Positions 34,001-44,821 of a stretch of DNA of 64,000 nucleotides are shown here, piece after piece (the first letter of the stretch is position 1; every line of letters starts with the position of its first letter). Source of the stretch: Thalassia testudinum (taxonomy: Eukaryota > Streptophyta > Magnoliopsida > Alismatales > Hydrocharitaceae); NCBI GenBank assembly GCA_037157565.1, contig JAZHRO010000002.1, forward strand, positions 74,946,001-75,010,000. The letters run 5' to 3'. A program made the translations under genes and the position numbers. Below the pieces are notes generated by a model. It did no database searches. It was not told the DNA's origin and was given only the letters and a program-made list of their open reading frames with translations.

Positions 34001-35001
34001 ACTGCGGCCGCCGCTGCCGCTGCGCCCTCGCGTCCGCTCGCTCTCGCGCACAGGCAGGAGAGAAGGAGGAAGATGGTGGAGACGGGAGGGGAGGCGCGCC
34101 CCCTCCCCCTTTTAACGCCGCGCGGAGAGGAGGGAGAGACGGCCGCAGTCGCCTGCAGCCGCAGAGAAGATGCGGATCGCAGGTCTGCGCGCACAGGCGC
34201 GCAGACGAATATCCCGTGCGAGCATAACTGTTCGCCAGACGTCTGTAAACTATCCCGGACGTCTGGTCAGACGTCTGGATGTGATCCCAGACGTCTTTAT
34301 AGACGTCTGGGCCACCTCCCAGACGTCTTAAAAGACGTCTGGGGCACGCGCTCGTTACAATATTTGACTCAACGGGTAGTTGTTACCGGTACTAGTTGCT
34401 TACAGTCTACTAGCAGCCAGTACAAAAGGATCTACGTATTGGTACTCATCATGTGTACTGATACTCAGCACACTCAATTGAGTACCAACTAAATAACATG
34501 TACTGGTATTCATCTTGAATACTGGTACTTATTACTCACAGGTTGTTCTTAGAGTAACAACTATAACTTACATGTACCGGTACTCATGCTCATCATGAGT
34601 ACCAGTACTTGTTGTTCACAGTTTGAGTTAAGTACTCAAACCTATGCCCTACATGTATCGGTACTCATAATAAGTACTGGTACCTTACTAAAGATTTGGT
34701 TTCTTACAAAGCAAAACGCTTTTGGATTTTGAAAATCAACATTTGCGAGTATGAGACAATTATCTCTAATTGATTTTAACTCCTATATCAATTTTTGTTA
34801 GGAGGTATACAAAGTCTAAGACAATAAAAAGAAATAAACTCTAAACTATTCTTCATCAATGTGGCCATCAACTCTCCATCAACATCCGAGCTAATCCATC
34901 CATTCCAAGATCCTGTGCAGTAAACTCACAGAAACTTATTAGATTTAAAAGGGGTTTTGTTAACACCAAAACTTATAAGAAAGTAAAAATAAGTTCCAAC
35001 A
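31014..35001 (-). repeat. 3' LTR of Sirevirus L (interrupted by F2)
   Basis: The minus-strand LTR begins TGTTGGAACTTATTTTTAC at 35001, next to the tract AAAAAAGGGGAAGAT, and ends ...CTCAGATCCTACA at 31014, like S-family LTRs (TGTTGGTG...CACCTACA). Without F2 and its duplication it is about 1.29 kb. It contains repeated GGTACTCAT / AGTACTGGTAC words (34380-34690), probably forming hairpins, and TTTATTTATAGGCC at 31567 as a TATA candidate. Confidence 0.7.
31667..34359 (+). repeat. Solo LTR F2
   Basis: A 2693-bp F copy with the best-preserved ends: TGTAACGACCCGGTTCCCG at the left and CGCTCGTTACA at the right, a 7-bp inverted terminus (TGTAACG/CGTTACA). Perfect target duplication ATATT at 31662-31666 and 34360-34364. 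Right-hand part (33430-34340) is GC-rich and full of CAGACGTCTGG palindromes, including five between 34234 and 34345. Long arginine- and alanine-rich frames here (33480-34492) are GC-driven. Confidence 0.93.
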
Positions 35002-35429
35002 ATCTTCCCCTTTTTTATGTTGACAAAATAATCGCAATATATATATTATAAAGATAGAAACTGAATAAGAAAATGATTAAAAAGCTCCATTGGAGTACAA
35101 GCTCCCCCTTAAACTAAGCTTCATCTTTTAAATATGTATATTTGCTCATACTAAATCTTTCCCCCTTTTTTGTCAATCAACAAAATGGAAATAGCACAAA
35201 GAACTGAATTAAGCATATGCAACAAAGTTTAAGCATAAAATTTAAGCCATAGAATTGAAATAGAAAGGTTTGTTACAAACATACAAACAGAAAAGCAAAA
35301 GCAAATAACATAAGTTCATACATCACCCATGCTTAAGTTCATACATCACGAAAGTTCATACATCACCAAATTGCATAACATAGAAAAAAACTAAAACTAC
35401 AACAATCTAAGAGTGATGCCTTTTGCGAA
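35002..35429 (-). other. Multiple polypurine tracts of Sirevirus L
   Basis: On the plus strand these appear as TCTTCCCCTTTTTTATG (35002), GCTCCCCCTTAAAC (35101) and TTTCCCCCTTTTTTGTCAA (35158). Read on the minus strand they are AAAAAAGGGG(A)-type tracts preceding the 3' LTR. Sireviruses are known for such repeated tracts; S1 shows the same arrangement at 43800-44012. Confidence 0.65.
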
Positions 35430-35846
35430 CATATTAGTGTTAAAGAGTGGAGATGACAGTCGTATCATTACCACCATCATCATCTCTATCATTGTCATTG
35501 TTGTCGTCACCATCATCTTAATCTTCATCATCTTCATTCTCATCTTCTTCATCTTCATCTTCTTCGTCATTGACTTCATCTTCATCATCGTCACTTTCTT
35601 GATAAGGAATATCATCATCATGCATTTCTTGATCTTCTTCTTCTTCATCTCCACTAGGAAGAATAGGTTCTTCCTCCACTTGTTGAGTAGCCTCATATGG
35701 ATCTTGAAAATGTTTTTGCCTTCATTCACCAAATTCCATAGGAGCTTTAACTTGAGTACGCTTCCGTTGTTTAGCTTGTTGAGTGCATGGAGCTTGACAG
35801 GAGGACTCAATAGAAAGAGAAAGGTCATGGAACTTGTGTTCCATTT
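35430..35846 (-). pseudogene. C-terminal acidic segment of the L third ORF
   Basis: Minus-strand frames read EHKFHDLSLSIESSCQAPC, then a run very rich in D and E (PSGDEEEEDQEMHDDD, DEDEVNDEEDEDEED) and a stop near 35518. This is the tail of the PTP-like ORF whose other parts lie at 38569-38835, 44732-44821 and 50249-50908. It is cut at 35846 by F3. The isoleucine/phenylalanine-rich plus-strand ORF over the same bases is an artefact of the acidic repeat. Confidence 0.55.
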
Positions 35847-38563
35847 TATTACAACCTGGTTCTCGAATACCTATAGGACACGAGACCGGACCGACTTGAC
35901 TGATCCCAAGACCCAGTTGTCCAACGAGGAAGTAACCAAAAAGTAGGAAAGTAAACCACATTCACTATGCTAGGCAACTAACAGTAACAAAAGTACATCA
36001 GTAAAGAAGTAAAACTACTATAGTACACACCATCACAACAGTAGCAAAGTAACCAAGTACAAGAATATAAAGTACAGAATGTAAGAGTACCAAGGTGCAA
36101 TAGACTACTCACTACAATAGAAAAGAATACAACAGAAGCTACAACTACTGGGCTCTACTGGGCCCAGCACTCTCTGCAGCCATAGGCTCTAGCTGCTTAA
36201 TACCTGGACCTAAAAAGGGGTTATGAGTACACATCATTAGCGAACGCTGAGTAGAGTGGCAACCAACTAACTAAAGCAGTAAAGGTGAACAGGTAGCTGT
36301 TGTTTTTCAATTACTTTCTTTAACTAATTATTCTTTTTCACCACTTAATTTATTTATCAGGTCATTTCCTTGATCTCGAATGTTCCTTGTGGGAACGATC
36401 TTAATTACATTCTTTTCCGAGGAGTAGAAGGCGCACGTGGTGCTCTCCTAGCCGGGAGAGTCCCCCGTGGTGATCCAACACCCAGTCAACCACCCCAAGG
36501 TCACAGATAGACGTAACAGTGACTATGGCATGCTCAATAAGCGCACGGGTAGCTACCCTGCACTGGCACGCGTTCGATCGTTTCTGTTAACGGATGCGCC
36601 CAAAGCACAGCACGGAACCAGTATAGGGCCTAGCCCTCTTAATAACAGGGGTGTAGCCCCTAAGAACCAAACAGGGGTCTCGCCCCTCCACAGTCCGCGC
36701 CCCCTCGCTTGACTACCCTGGTTTGCCCAGTGAGCCTAACAAGTTGGTGTAGGGTGGCTAGCTGAACCCTGAGCCCCGTGGGGTGGCAAGCTCTCTCCCT
36801 ATACTAGTAGCTCTCCCCGGTACTGTGTACGCGAGGGCCCAGAAGTCGGTACAGAGTGGCCAATCTTAACCCCGGGTCCCGACCCAAGGGCGGCTAGCTC
36901 TGCTCTACACTAAACAGGGGGACAGTCGCTCTCCTTAGTACTTCGTACTCAAGGGCCAGCTCACTTCCCCAATTACATTTCCAGTTCCATTCCATTTATT
37001 TCCAGGAGCTCTACTCCTAATTCCCCGTGGGGTTCATGCTCATATTCCTCATGTCATTCCATACTAGGTTTCATCATTTCTATTTCCATTCTCAGGTTAT
37101 ACACATGCAACTTGTAATTCTATCATTCACGTTTCCATTTCCAAGTTATATACATGCAGCTCATATTATATCATTTCACATGTGCGACAGGAAAGTTACA
37201 TACAACAGTTAACTAGCACAAGTACTACAAACTTCACAGGCAATTGTTATTCATTTACAGGCAATTGTTATCATTCTATTTACTCATTCAAGACTGCAAT
37301 CCATTCATTCAATACAGATATTCCAGTATTTCTGGTCCTATGACTCATGCCATACCTTAGGTTCTAATCATCCATTCCACACATGCATTCAGGTTTGTAT
37401 TTAAAGTAGGGGAAGCCACTCTACTAGTAAACCCAGGAGTAGTGGGAGCTTGAACAGCAAGCTCACGTGTCTCAGCAAGCCCCAAACCCGCGACGGAACG
37501 AGGTCCTATCACAAGAATCAATCATAAGGGAATATTCAGAACAGTATAGAAAGTCTTCTAACAAGTAGAGGAAATCTTACGGAAAACATCGGTATCTTAT
37601 TTGCGGAAAACGAACCTCAAACAGACCTTAAACGGGTCAAAAACAGTGTTTCTAACTCAAATCAAACCTCTGGAACAACTTCCAGACGTCTTAAAAGTGT
37701 CCAGTGCCATACCTCAAGCCCTGTGCCAATCCTCAGACATCCAGGAACTCCTCTGGACCATCTGGACCCAGTTCCAGATGTCCGACCACCTCTCCGGACG
37801 TCTAAAAGCGCTTCCCGTCATCTGGTAGGTCACCCAGACGTCTGAAATGCATGGGAGGGCGTGTCCCATGCCTTCCCGAAGCGAATCCTGCACGTAAAAT
37901 ATTCGATCTTCTCAAATCGGCATGCAAAAGGGGTGTCGGCAGAGCGACCTGCATGGCCGTATCCGCAAAGGGACATACCTTCGCGAGACTTCCTCCTCAG
38001 ATGTTTGGAACCCCCTCCAGACGTCGGTTCCGTCGTCTAGAGGTCTCTCCAGACATCTGATTCTGGGAAAACCCAAAACCAGAACCTGCTTCTGCCTTCT
38101 CGCACCGCGCGTGGCCGTGCCGCGCCCTCTTGCTTGCAGCAATGTTGGGGAGGACCTCCCTGACGCACTCCTCCACCTTGTGCACGCGCCGCTCTGGCCG
38201 TGCGCTCATCGGCTAGCTCCCACGTGAGCTCACAAGCTCAACTCCTCTCCTTCTCACGCTACTCCTCCTCTCCTTCTCACGCCACTCCTACACTCTCGCT
38301 GGAGGGAAGGAGGAAGGTGGCTGGAAAGTGGGGGAAATGAAGGTGGAGGAGGGGTTTATATAAGGTGGGTGTTTAGAGTTTTGCTGGGAACGAAAGAGAG
38401 AGAAGAAAGAGGAAAAATCGAGAGGTACTGTCTGCGCGCAGACGCGAGTTCGTACCTAAGATTTTCGATTTTTAGATGTCTGGGAATGAGTCCAGACGTC
38501 TGACCTAAAGTCTAGACGTCTTACCAGACATCTGGATAGGCTTAAACGGCACGGGTCTTAATG
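35847..38563 (+). repeat. Solo LTR F3
   Basis: A 2717-bp F copy. The left end is mutated (TATTACAACCTGGTTC where TGT..CGACCCGGTTC is expected) and the right end is GGGTCTTAATG. Perfect target duplication CATTT at 35842-35846 and 38564-38568. TATA box TATATAA at 38357-38363. AGACGTCT-like palindromes cluster at 37680-38060 and 38475-38540. It splits the third ORF of Sirevirus L. Confidence 0.9.
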
Positions 38564-38568
38564 CATTT

Positions 38569-38835
38569 GATGCATGCCAAAGTTGAGATTGGTTAAATTT
38601 TGACCGATGTAATTGAAAGTGTTTATCATAGTAGGATCAGTTCCGGGCAAATGAATGAGATTAACCGAAGGTAGTTCGGCTTCCAAATAAGAAATGTCAT
38701 AGGGACAAACTCGGAAGATGATCTCGGGACTTGATGGGAAGAGGATTAAGTAGTTGGATCAATTTGCTCATCCTCTTCATCACTAGAAGACTTGTCTCCA
38801 AAAGGCTTTAGCCCCATTTTCTTGAGAGTGGACCA
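38569..38835 (-). pseudogene. Middle segment of the L third ORF
   Basis: Read leftwards from 38835, this gives LKKMGLKPFGDKSSSDEED then EQIDPTT and a stop at about 38745. The adjoining N-terminal part is on the far side of S1 (44732-44821). Beyond the stop the sequence continues non-coding to the F3 insertion. The rest of the ORF (acidic tail) lies left of F3. Confidence 0.55.
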
Positions 38836-40582
38836 TGTTGGTGGAAATACACCTCGATCGTTAATTTGAATGATAATAAAACATGTGTAATTTAACATTT
38901 GCATTGAATTTAAGATTTCAGGTTAAAATGCAAATAGAAGAAAGTGTGAGGAGCTCAAGCTCACGTCCATGGCAAGTTGGAGGAGCTTGATGGAGGAGAT
39001 GGAGCGTTGCTTAGGGCTAAAGCTTAAAGGAGAATGAAGAATATAATAGATGTTCATTGTATTTGTATTTATTCTTCTTTTTGCTCTTTATTTCCTTAGA
39101 ATCATTGTAAAGTGCCCAAACTATATTAACCTAAGTTCTAGGAACACTTACACATCCTTAGGACACTTAGGCAAACCTTAGAATAGAATTAGAAAGACAA
39201 AATAAGAATTAAACAGGCCGATCAAACGTCCAACATGATAATCAGACGTCTAATCCAGACTTTTAAGTCATCTGACTTTATGACCAGATGTCCAATTACC
39301 TAGCCTAGAAATTAATAGCCTGTGCCTTTCCTTTTAGACGTCCTAATTCAATTCCAGAAGTCTAATGACCTTAACAGATATCCAATAATAGGACCGTTGG
39401 ACTCTCAAACCAATATCTTGAAGATCTAAAGTAGAAATAATTTATATTATTTATAGACGTCCGTAGAGCCTCCTAGATGTCTGATAAAGAGACGTTAGAG
39501 ATAAATCATAAGATGTCAGACAAATTTAATTGTTATGTCTCAAAAATCCACTCCTGCAAAGAACCTTTGCTTTCTAATAGTTAGTCCAAACGTCCAAGAC
39601 ATTGTCTAACCACTTTACACTAGAACCTTGTTTAGATATGGTCCAAAATAGGAACAAACCTGCATAAAATTAGAAGTCCAATTTTTGACTCAGACGTCTT
39701 AAATTGATATACCAAATGTCAAACCTAGAACCCTATTTCTATCCAACGAAATCAGAAACTTTGATCTTTGCAACAGATGACCAAAACATTGACCAGACGT
39801 CTAACCCTAAAATCAGACGTCTGTTTTACTGTCAGAGTCATTATGACCTTGATTTCGGCCTGATTCTTTTTAGATTTGTTCCCAACGGCTATGAGACCTC
39901 TCCAAGGCCTTCTTGAAGGTTCCTAGCACATCTATAAATAGATAGGAGCCTCTCTTTTATGGAGCTACACCTTGATATAATTCTTCCCACCATATATACA
40001 CATTTTGAGAAGGAATCAAAAGAAATAGTGTCCAAGCTCTCAAAGCCTCACACTTCATATTTGAGAGCACCAAATTGCTACGCATTCACGTTGAATCTCT
40101 TCCATTTAAGGGAAGTACCTTAACCTACAGAAGCTTAGATTAGATATATATTTTGGGCTCTATAGGTTTAATTGGGTATTCACATGGTGAATTCCCATCT
40201 CCTTCATGGGACAAAATTCTCTTCGTGAAGAAGAGGGATTGAGGTACACTACCCTCAGTTGTAAAGTAGTATGGTTGTATTGAGGTTGTACTACCCTCAT
40301 TTTAAGTAGTAGGATTAGTTGATTTGATCGACTCGGTCAATAGGGAAATCCTAAGTTAAGAGGCTTAAGTGATGGTTTTTACCCGAGTTAGGTTTCCACC
40401 TAAAAATACTTATCTCTTGTGGTGGATGCTTGTGTGATTGTAATTTTATTTTCACAAATTTTTTATCCCACACTATACACCCCCACTCTAGTGCACCTAC
40501 ATTTGGTGAATGTTTGTATGATTGTAATTTTATGTTCTCATATTTTTTATCCCGCACTATTCCCCCCTTTAGTGTACCTACA
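38836..40582 (+). repeat. 5' LTR of S1
   Basis: 1747 bp, TGTTGGTGGAAATACACC to GTGTACCTACA. TATA box TATAAATA at 39933-39940. Degenerate AGACGTCT words recur from 39220 to 39830 (for example AATCAGACGTCTAATCC, CCAGACGTCTAACCC, AATCAGACGTCTG). It matches solo LTR S2 (52836-54572, 1737 bp) and, except for a deletion, the 3' LTR. Confidence 0.88.
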
Positions 40583-40637
40583 GTTGGTATCAGAGCCTCA
40601 TTCTCGCGTATACAGGGTCACACCCAGCAAGGATCCG

Positions 40638-43054
40638 ATGGAGGCGAGCATTTTCGTGATGAGACATGCAGAAGGACAGTCTACTACCCAGCTGCCATTC
40701 TTTGATGAGAGCAACTACCCGTATTGGAAGCTTTGCATGAAGATGCAGCTTCAAGAGAACGACTACACCATATGGGAGAGATGTGAGACTCCCTTCGACA
40801 TTCTAGAGAGGTGATGACTCTACAAATAATAGCGTTAATTATCTCAATTCGAGTCAATCTCAAGGACGCTCGTGCATAAATATGATAATATTGCAGGTTT
40901 GGGAGCATTGTACGCATTATGCATTATTTTATGTTAATATTTCTTAGAATTAACGTTCAATGGCCAGGTTATAGAACAACACCTTAAAACAGGCCTCAAA
41001 TGAGTAATCAGACCATAAATATGGATCTAGATCGACGAATGGAGTCCAACGGACCTAAAATTGCCTCAATCCGACCTTCGTAGCTCCCACAACAAGCTTG
41101 AGAAGTTCTGACCATTAATCTAATGATCAATGGTCCTCATTACACCACATGGTGCTCACTCCGCCCTCCATCATGCACCAGCGACCCTAATCAATTCCTT
41201 CATCGTGCGACAACTCTCCACCGTTTGATCAGCATTGAATGGTCCTCGAACCACCACACCATCCATCGTTAGATCAACATCCAACGATCATCCTCATGAC
41301 CATTTACAAGCGTAGCGTAGCGGGTGGATGAAGCACTCGCAAACAAACAGCGAGGGGTTGAATCGCGGAAGTGCCCCTTACTGCGCGCCAATTGAAATTG
41401 GACCCTTCGATTGCGATCGAACAGTCGAGAAGTGGGCACGATGAGAGCCATCCAGCCATGCGTGTAATACATGGATGATAATGTGAGAGATTACGCACAT
41501 GATCACGCCTGATCATACGAGTGCAATCCGCACAATTTGAAGGGTGCGGGGAGGTGCAATCTCAGCCCTTGATTAACCATTGGACAGTCAGCACATGAGC
41601 ACATGGATCGTGTGCGATGGTAGCTATGTGCGCACAAGCACCAACGGGCGTGTGAGCTGGGATATAGTGATGGTTGCAGCTATGCTACAACGATGTCCTT
41701 GCTGTCGCTAATTGTGTGATACTTGTTTTAGCCACCTCTTCTGCATTATAAATAGCCCTATGGGGCCCCATTGCAAAGGATCTCTTCTCATCTACTAGCA
41801 AACACGATCCCACCACCCTCTAGAGCTTAGAAGCAAGCCTTGGAGTCACTGAGTCACCTACGAAAGCTCATCCACCACCGTGGCTGTCTCGACACTCCAA
41901 TTGTCGCATTTAGCTACTTGTTTTCTTAAGCTTTCAATTAGCTTTATAGTTGTAGAACAATATCATCTATGCAATATATTAGTTTTGTTATCTTGTGCTA
42001 GATTCTATTATGTCTACTTTTCATGCATAATTAGAGATATTTGCTCTACTTCAAGTTTCTAACCCTATACTCTCTCTCTCTCTGTGCAAGAAAATGAAAT
42101 AAAATATCTTGTGACATTAAGCAATTAATTGATTCGATTTCGTGCCTCCCTGTGTTCGACACTCGAACTTATATCTTCATATTTCTCTTTAAAATTGATG
42201 TCATAAATGCTTGCTACAACGGACGAATTATCTTAACACGTTTTCCGATGTCAAGAGGCCCGTGAAAGGATACTCGTAACAACAAGTCTGTGAGTTATCT
42301 CTCAACACGAAGATGATAAATGTGCTGTATTGCATGTTAAGTTCGGAGAAATTCAACTGGATCTCGCAATGCGCTACTGCCTAGGAGATATAGAACACCC
42401 ATGAGGTAACGCATGAAGGTACATCCAAGGTAAAGGCTTCTAAAATTAATTTACTTTCCTAAGAATTCGATCTTTTTCTATAAAAAACAATGAATATTTG
42501 AGTGAGGTGCATACTAGATTCACATTAATAGTAAACAATCTCAAAGCATTAGGAAAGGCCTTTATCCAAGGAGAACTTTCATTCCGTTGGATCCGAGTGG
42601 GAACAAAAGGTCATCGCCATTGAGGTGGCTCATCAAATTGAGGAGCTCGGCATGGATGATCTCATAGAAAATCTCATGGCATACGAGAACAAAATGAAGC
42701 AAATAAAGAATGAGACTCCGCAACCAAAGAAGAAGATGTCAATTGCCTTTAAAGTTGCGATGGACAGCAAGGTAAGTTCCGATGACGAGGAATTTAGATT
42801 TTTGTCTAAAAAGTTCTCCAAGGTTTTCAGGGAATCAAAGAAGGAGAAGGAAATGAAGGAGAACCTGACTAGTTGCTATCATTGCAACAAGAAGGAGCAC
42901 ATTAGACTGGAGTGCCCTCTCCTAAAGAAGGAAAAGAAGGAGGAGGAGAAGAACAAGATGAAGGCGTTCCAAGCAACTTGGGATGACTCGAGCTCAAAGG
43001 AGGAAGAAGAAAAAATTCCAAAGAGGAGATCTCTTGCATGGGTTTCATGGTAAT
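40638..43054 (+). pseudogene. Sirevirus gag of S1 (interrupted by solo LTR P)
   Basis: The start MEASIFVMRHAEGQ and PFFDESNYPYWKLCMKMQLQ are the typical gag N-terminus (40638-40811). P interrupts it. Downstream pieces include EGTSKVKASKINLLS (42420), RFTLIVNNLKALGKAF (42510-42560), and an open stretch 42625-43053 with a CCHC knuckle CYHCNKKEHIRLEC, here with the third C/H spacing of Sirevirus capsid proteins (CX2CX4HX4C). Several frame changes occur between 42260 and 42625, and one more near 43010 in an A run, after which the coiled-coil frame starts. Confidence 0.75.
40812..42253 (+). repeat. Solo LTR P inside S1 gag
   Basis: 1442 bp, starts TGATGACTCTAC, ends TTCCGATGTCA, perfect duplication AGAGG at 40807-40811 and 42254-42258. 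A strong TATA box TATAAATAG lies at 41746. The tail reads CGACACTCGAAC, GCTACAACGGACG, the same general layout as the tail of G-family LTRs (TCGACCTCGGACTT, GCTACGACGC), so it is likely another gypsy LTR family. No coding sequence inside. Confidence 0.9.
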
Positions 43055-43736
43055 CACAAATGATAGCGAGGAAGACAACAACGAAGAAGAGGTAAACTAT
43101 TTTTCTTTAGATGAGATGCAAGAAGCTTTAGAAGAGTTATATGTTTTTAATAAATCCTTGAAATTAGAGAATAGAAATCTGGAAAAGACCTTCATTACTT
43201 TACAATATGAAAATAAAAAGTTAAATGCTAAAATTGAGGATCTAAAGTTTAATTTTAGTTCTAGAATTTCTGAAAAAGAAGCATTTCTAATAGAAAATCA
43301 AAACCTAGCATTAGAAAATAATAAGTTGCTTGATGAAAATAATGGTCTAAAAATTGAAACCTCAATTGTAAGAAGCAAAATGTATGTGATAAAAAAAGAT
43401 CTTACATGTCTTAAGGAAAATTCAAATAAATTACTAAATGAATTAGCTAGAACCACTAAAGGAAAGACTAAGATAAATGATAGTCCTAGAAATAAACACA
43501 CCAAGAGCTTTCATGCACAATGGCCTAAGGGTTGGAATCCAAGTGGATCCCAACCTTGGTTGAGAAGGACTAACTATAAAGGACCTAAAAGGATGTGTGT
43601 ACCTAGATCCCTTGTACAATCTTGTTTTATAGATTTTGGTGTGGATCCAAGGAGCTACCTTTATGGAATTCAACAAGGAAGGTTGAAGGTTTTTGGTGAA
43701 CCAAATGGATATGGAGGTTGGAACCCATACCAATGA
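43038..43736 (+). CDS. Coiled-coil region of Sirevirus gag (S1)
   Basis: An open frame of 232 residues. After an acidic start (ITNDSEEDNNEEEVNYFSLD) it has long heptad-like stretches rich in L, E, N and K (43110-43440; for example LKLENRNLEKTFITLQYENK), then a basic, glycine/tryptophan-rich end (HAQWPKGWNPSGSQPWL, GYGGWNPYQ). Sirevirus gag-pol proteins have such a coiled-coil segment between the zinc knuckle and the protease. Here it ends with a stop where pol should begin. It overlaps the preceding gag frame by a few bases. It is one of the best preserved frames of the window. Confidence 0.65.
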   Translation: MGFMVITNDSEEDNNEEEVNYFSLDEMQEALEELYVFNKSLKLENRNLEKTFITLQYENKKLNAKIEDLKFNFSSRISEKEAFLIENQNLALENNKLLDENNGLKIETSIVRSKMYVIKKDLTCLKENSNKLLNELARTTKGKTKINDSPRNKHTKSFHAQWPKGWNPSGSQPWLRRTNYKGPKRMCVPRSLVQSCFIDFGVDPRSYLYGIQQGRLKVFGEPNGYGGWNPYQ

Positions 43737-44012
43737 AGGTAAAATTATCTTCGATTTTGATTAGCATTAAAATAAGGGGAGGATTTTTATATATGCTATA
43801 ATACCATAAAAAAGGGGGGGAGATAACCTTGAGTGAAATGAATATAGAAATGCATGTATTTAGGGGGAGATTTTAAAAGCTAAATTGAGTTATATTTCCA
43901 ACAAAAAGGGGGAGTTAATGAAGAACAAGAATAGACTGCTTATGTCAAAAAGGGGGAGCATTTTTTTTTGGAATATTATTTGCAGTTTTGTTATCATCAA
44001 AAAGGGGGAGAG
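43737..44012 (+). other. Multiple polypurine tracts of S1
   Basis: Five purine tracts precede the 3' LTR: AAAAAAGGGGGGGAGA (43808), TTAGGGGGAGA (43860), AAAAAGGGGGAG (43903), AAAAAGGGGGAG (43949) and AAAAAGGGGGAGAG (43999, abutting the LTR at 44013). This multiplication is a published hallmark of the Sirevirus genus. Confidence 0.85.
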
Positions 44013-44726
44013 TGTTGGTGCAAAGACACCTCGATAGTTAATTTTGATGATAATAAAACATGTATAATTTAACATTTGCATTGAGTTTAAGATTTTAGTT
44101 TAAAATGCAAACAGAAGAAAGTGTGAGGAGCTCAAGCTCACATCCATGGCAAGTTGGAGGAGCTTGATGGAGGAGATGGAGCGCTGCTTAGGGTTAAAGC
44201 TTGAAGAAGAAGGAGAATGAAGAATAGGATAAATGTTCATTGTATTTGTATTTATTCTTCTTTTTGCTCTTTATTTCTTGGATGCTTGTAAAGAGTCCAA
44301 AATATATTAAGCTAAGTCCTAGGATTGCTTACACACCGTTATGACACTTAAGCCGACCTTAGAATATAATTAGAAAGCTAAAATAGGAATCAGACAGACT
44401 GATTAGATATCTAACATGGTAATCGGACATCTGATGCAGGCTTTTAAGTTATCTGACATTATGACTATATGTCTAATTACCTAGGCTAGAAATTAATAGT
44501 CTGTGCCTTTCCTTTTAACATCTTGAATCAATTCTAGATGTCATATATGACGCCTGATGACCTTGACAAACGTCCAATAATAGGACCGTTGGACTCTCAA
44601 ACCAATATCATAGGGTTAGGTTTCCACCTAAAAATACTTCTCTTGTGGTGAATGCTTGTGTGATTGTAATTTTATTTCCGCATTTTTTTTATCCCATGCT
44701 ATTCACCCCTCTCTAGTGCACCTACA
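44013..44726 (+). repeat. 3' LTR of S1 with a large internal deletion
   Basis: It starts TGTTGGTGCAAAGACACC and ends GTGCACCTACA. Only 714 bp remain: the segment corresponding to about 39414-40388 of the 5' LTR (roughly 1 kb, including the TATA box) is missing, with the junction at CCAATATC-ATAGGGTTAGG near 44606-44612. Confidence 0.85.
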
Positions 44727-44731
44727 AACCA

Positions 44732-44821
44732 TGGACCACCTTTCTAAGAGGGGTAAAGTTGGAGAGATCAACCCCACTCTTGATGAGCAAGTGTAAGACT
44801 AAGATGTTAAGAGGTAAGGTA
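44732..44821 (-). pseudogene. Segment of the L third ORF between G2 and S1
   Basis: Ninety bases survive between two insertions. On the minus strand they read LPLNILVLHLLIKSGVDLSN and FTPLRKVVH, which resembles the LPYGLLLTxIFxHFGVDLS motif near the end of the plant-specific 'putative plant transposon protein' domain. The frame continues at 38835 beyond S1 (LKKMGLKPFGD). Confidence 0.55.

Larger units (their letters stand above)
38836..44726 (+). mobile_element. Pol-less Sirevirus derivative S1
   Basis: 5' LTR 38836-40582, primer site TGGTATCAGAGCC at 40585-40597, gag from ATG 40638, a coiled-coil segment to 43736, multiple polypurine tracts and a 3' LTR 44013-44726. There is no protease, integrase, RT or RNase H: the coding part goes from the coiled-coil segment straight to the polypurine region, so the element is non-autonomous. 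GACCA (38831-38835) and AACCA (44727-44731) are the probable duplication, one mismatch. It lies in the third ORF of L and itself carries solo LTR P. Confidence 0.82.

Noticed and set aside
33480..34492. 211- and 225-residue ORFs in F2
   Set aside because: Arginine/alanine/proline-rich frames in a GC-rich LTR, not conserved in F1, F3 or F4 at the same place.
35397..35946. 177-residue isoleucine/phenylalanine-rich ORF and 143-residue methionine/lysine-rich ORF
   Set aside because: Alternative frames of a GAT/GAA-rich acidic tail on the minus strand; composition is an artefact.
40585..40597. TGGTATCAGAGCC as part of a tRNA gene
   Set aside because: It is a retrotransposon primer site complementary to the 3' end of tRNA-Met; no cloverleaf surrounds it. 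The same applies to 9000-9012 and 61471-61488.
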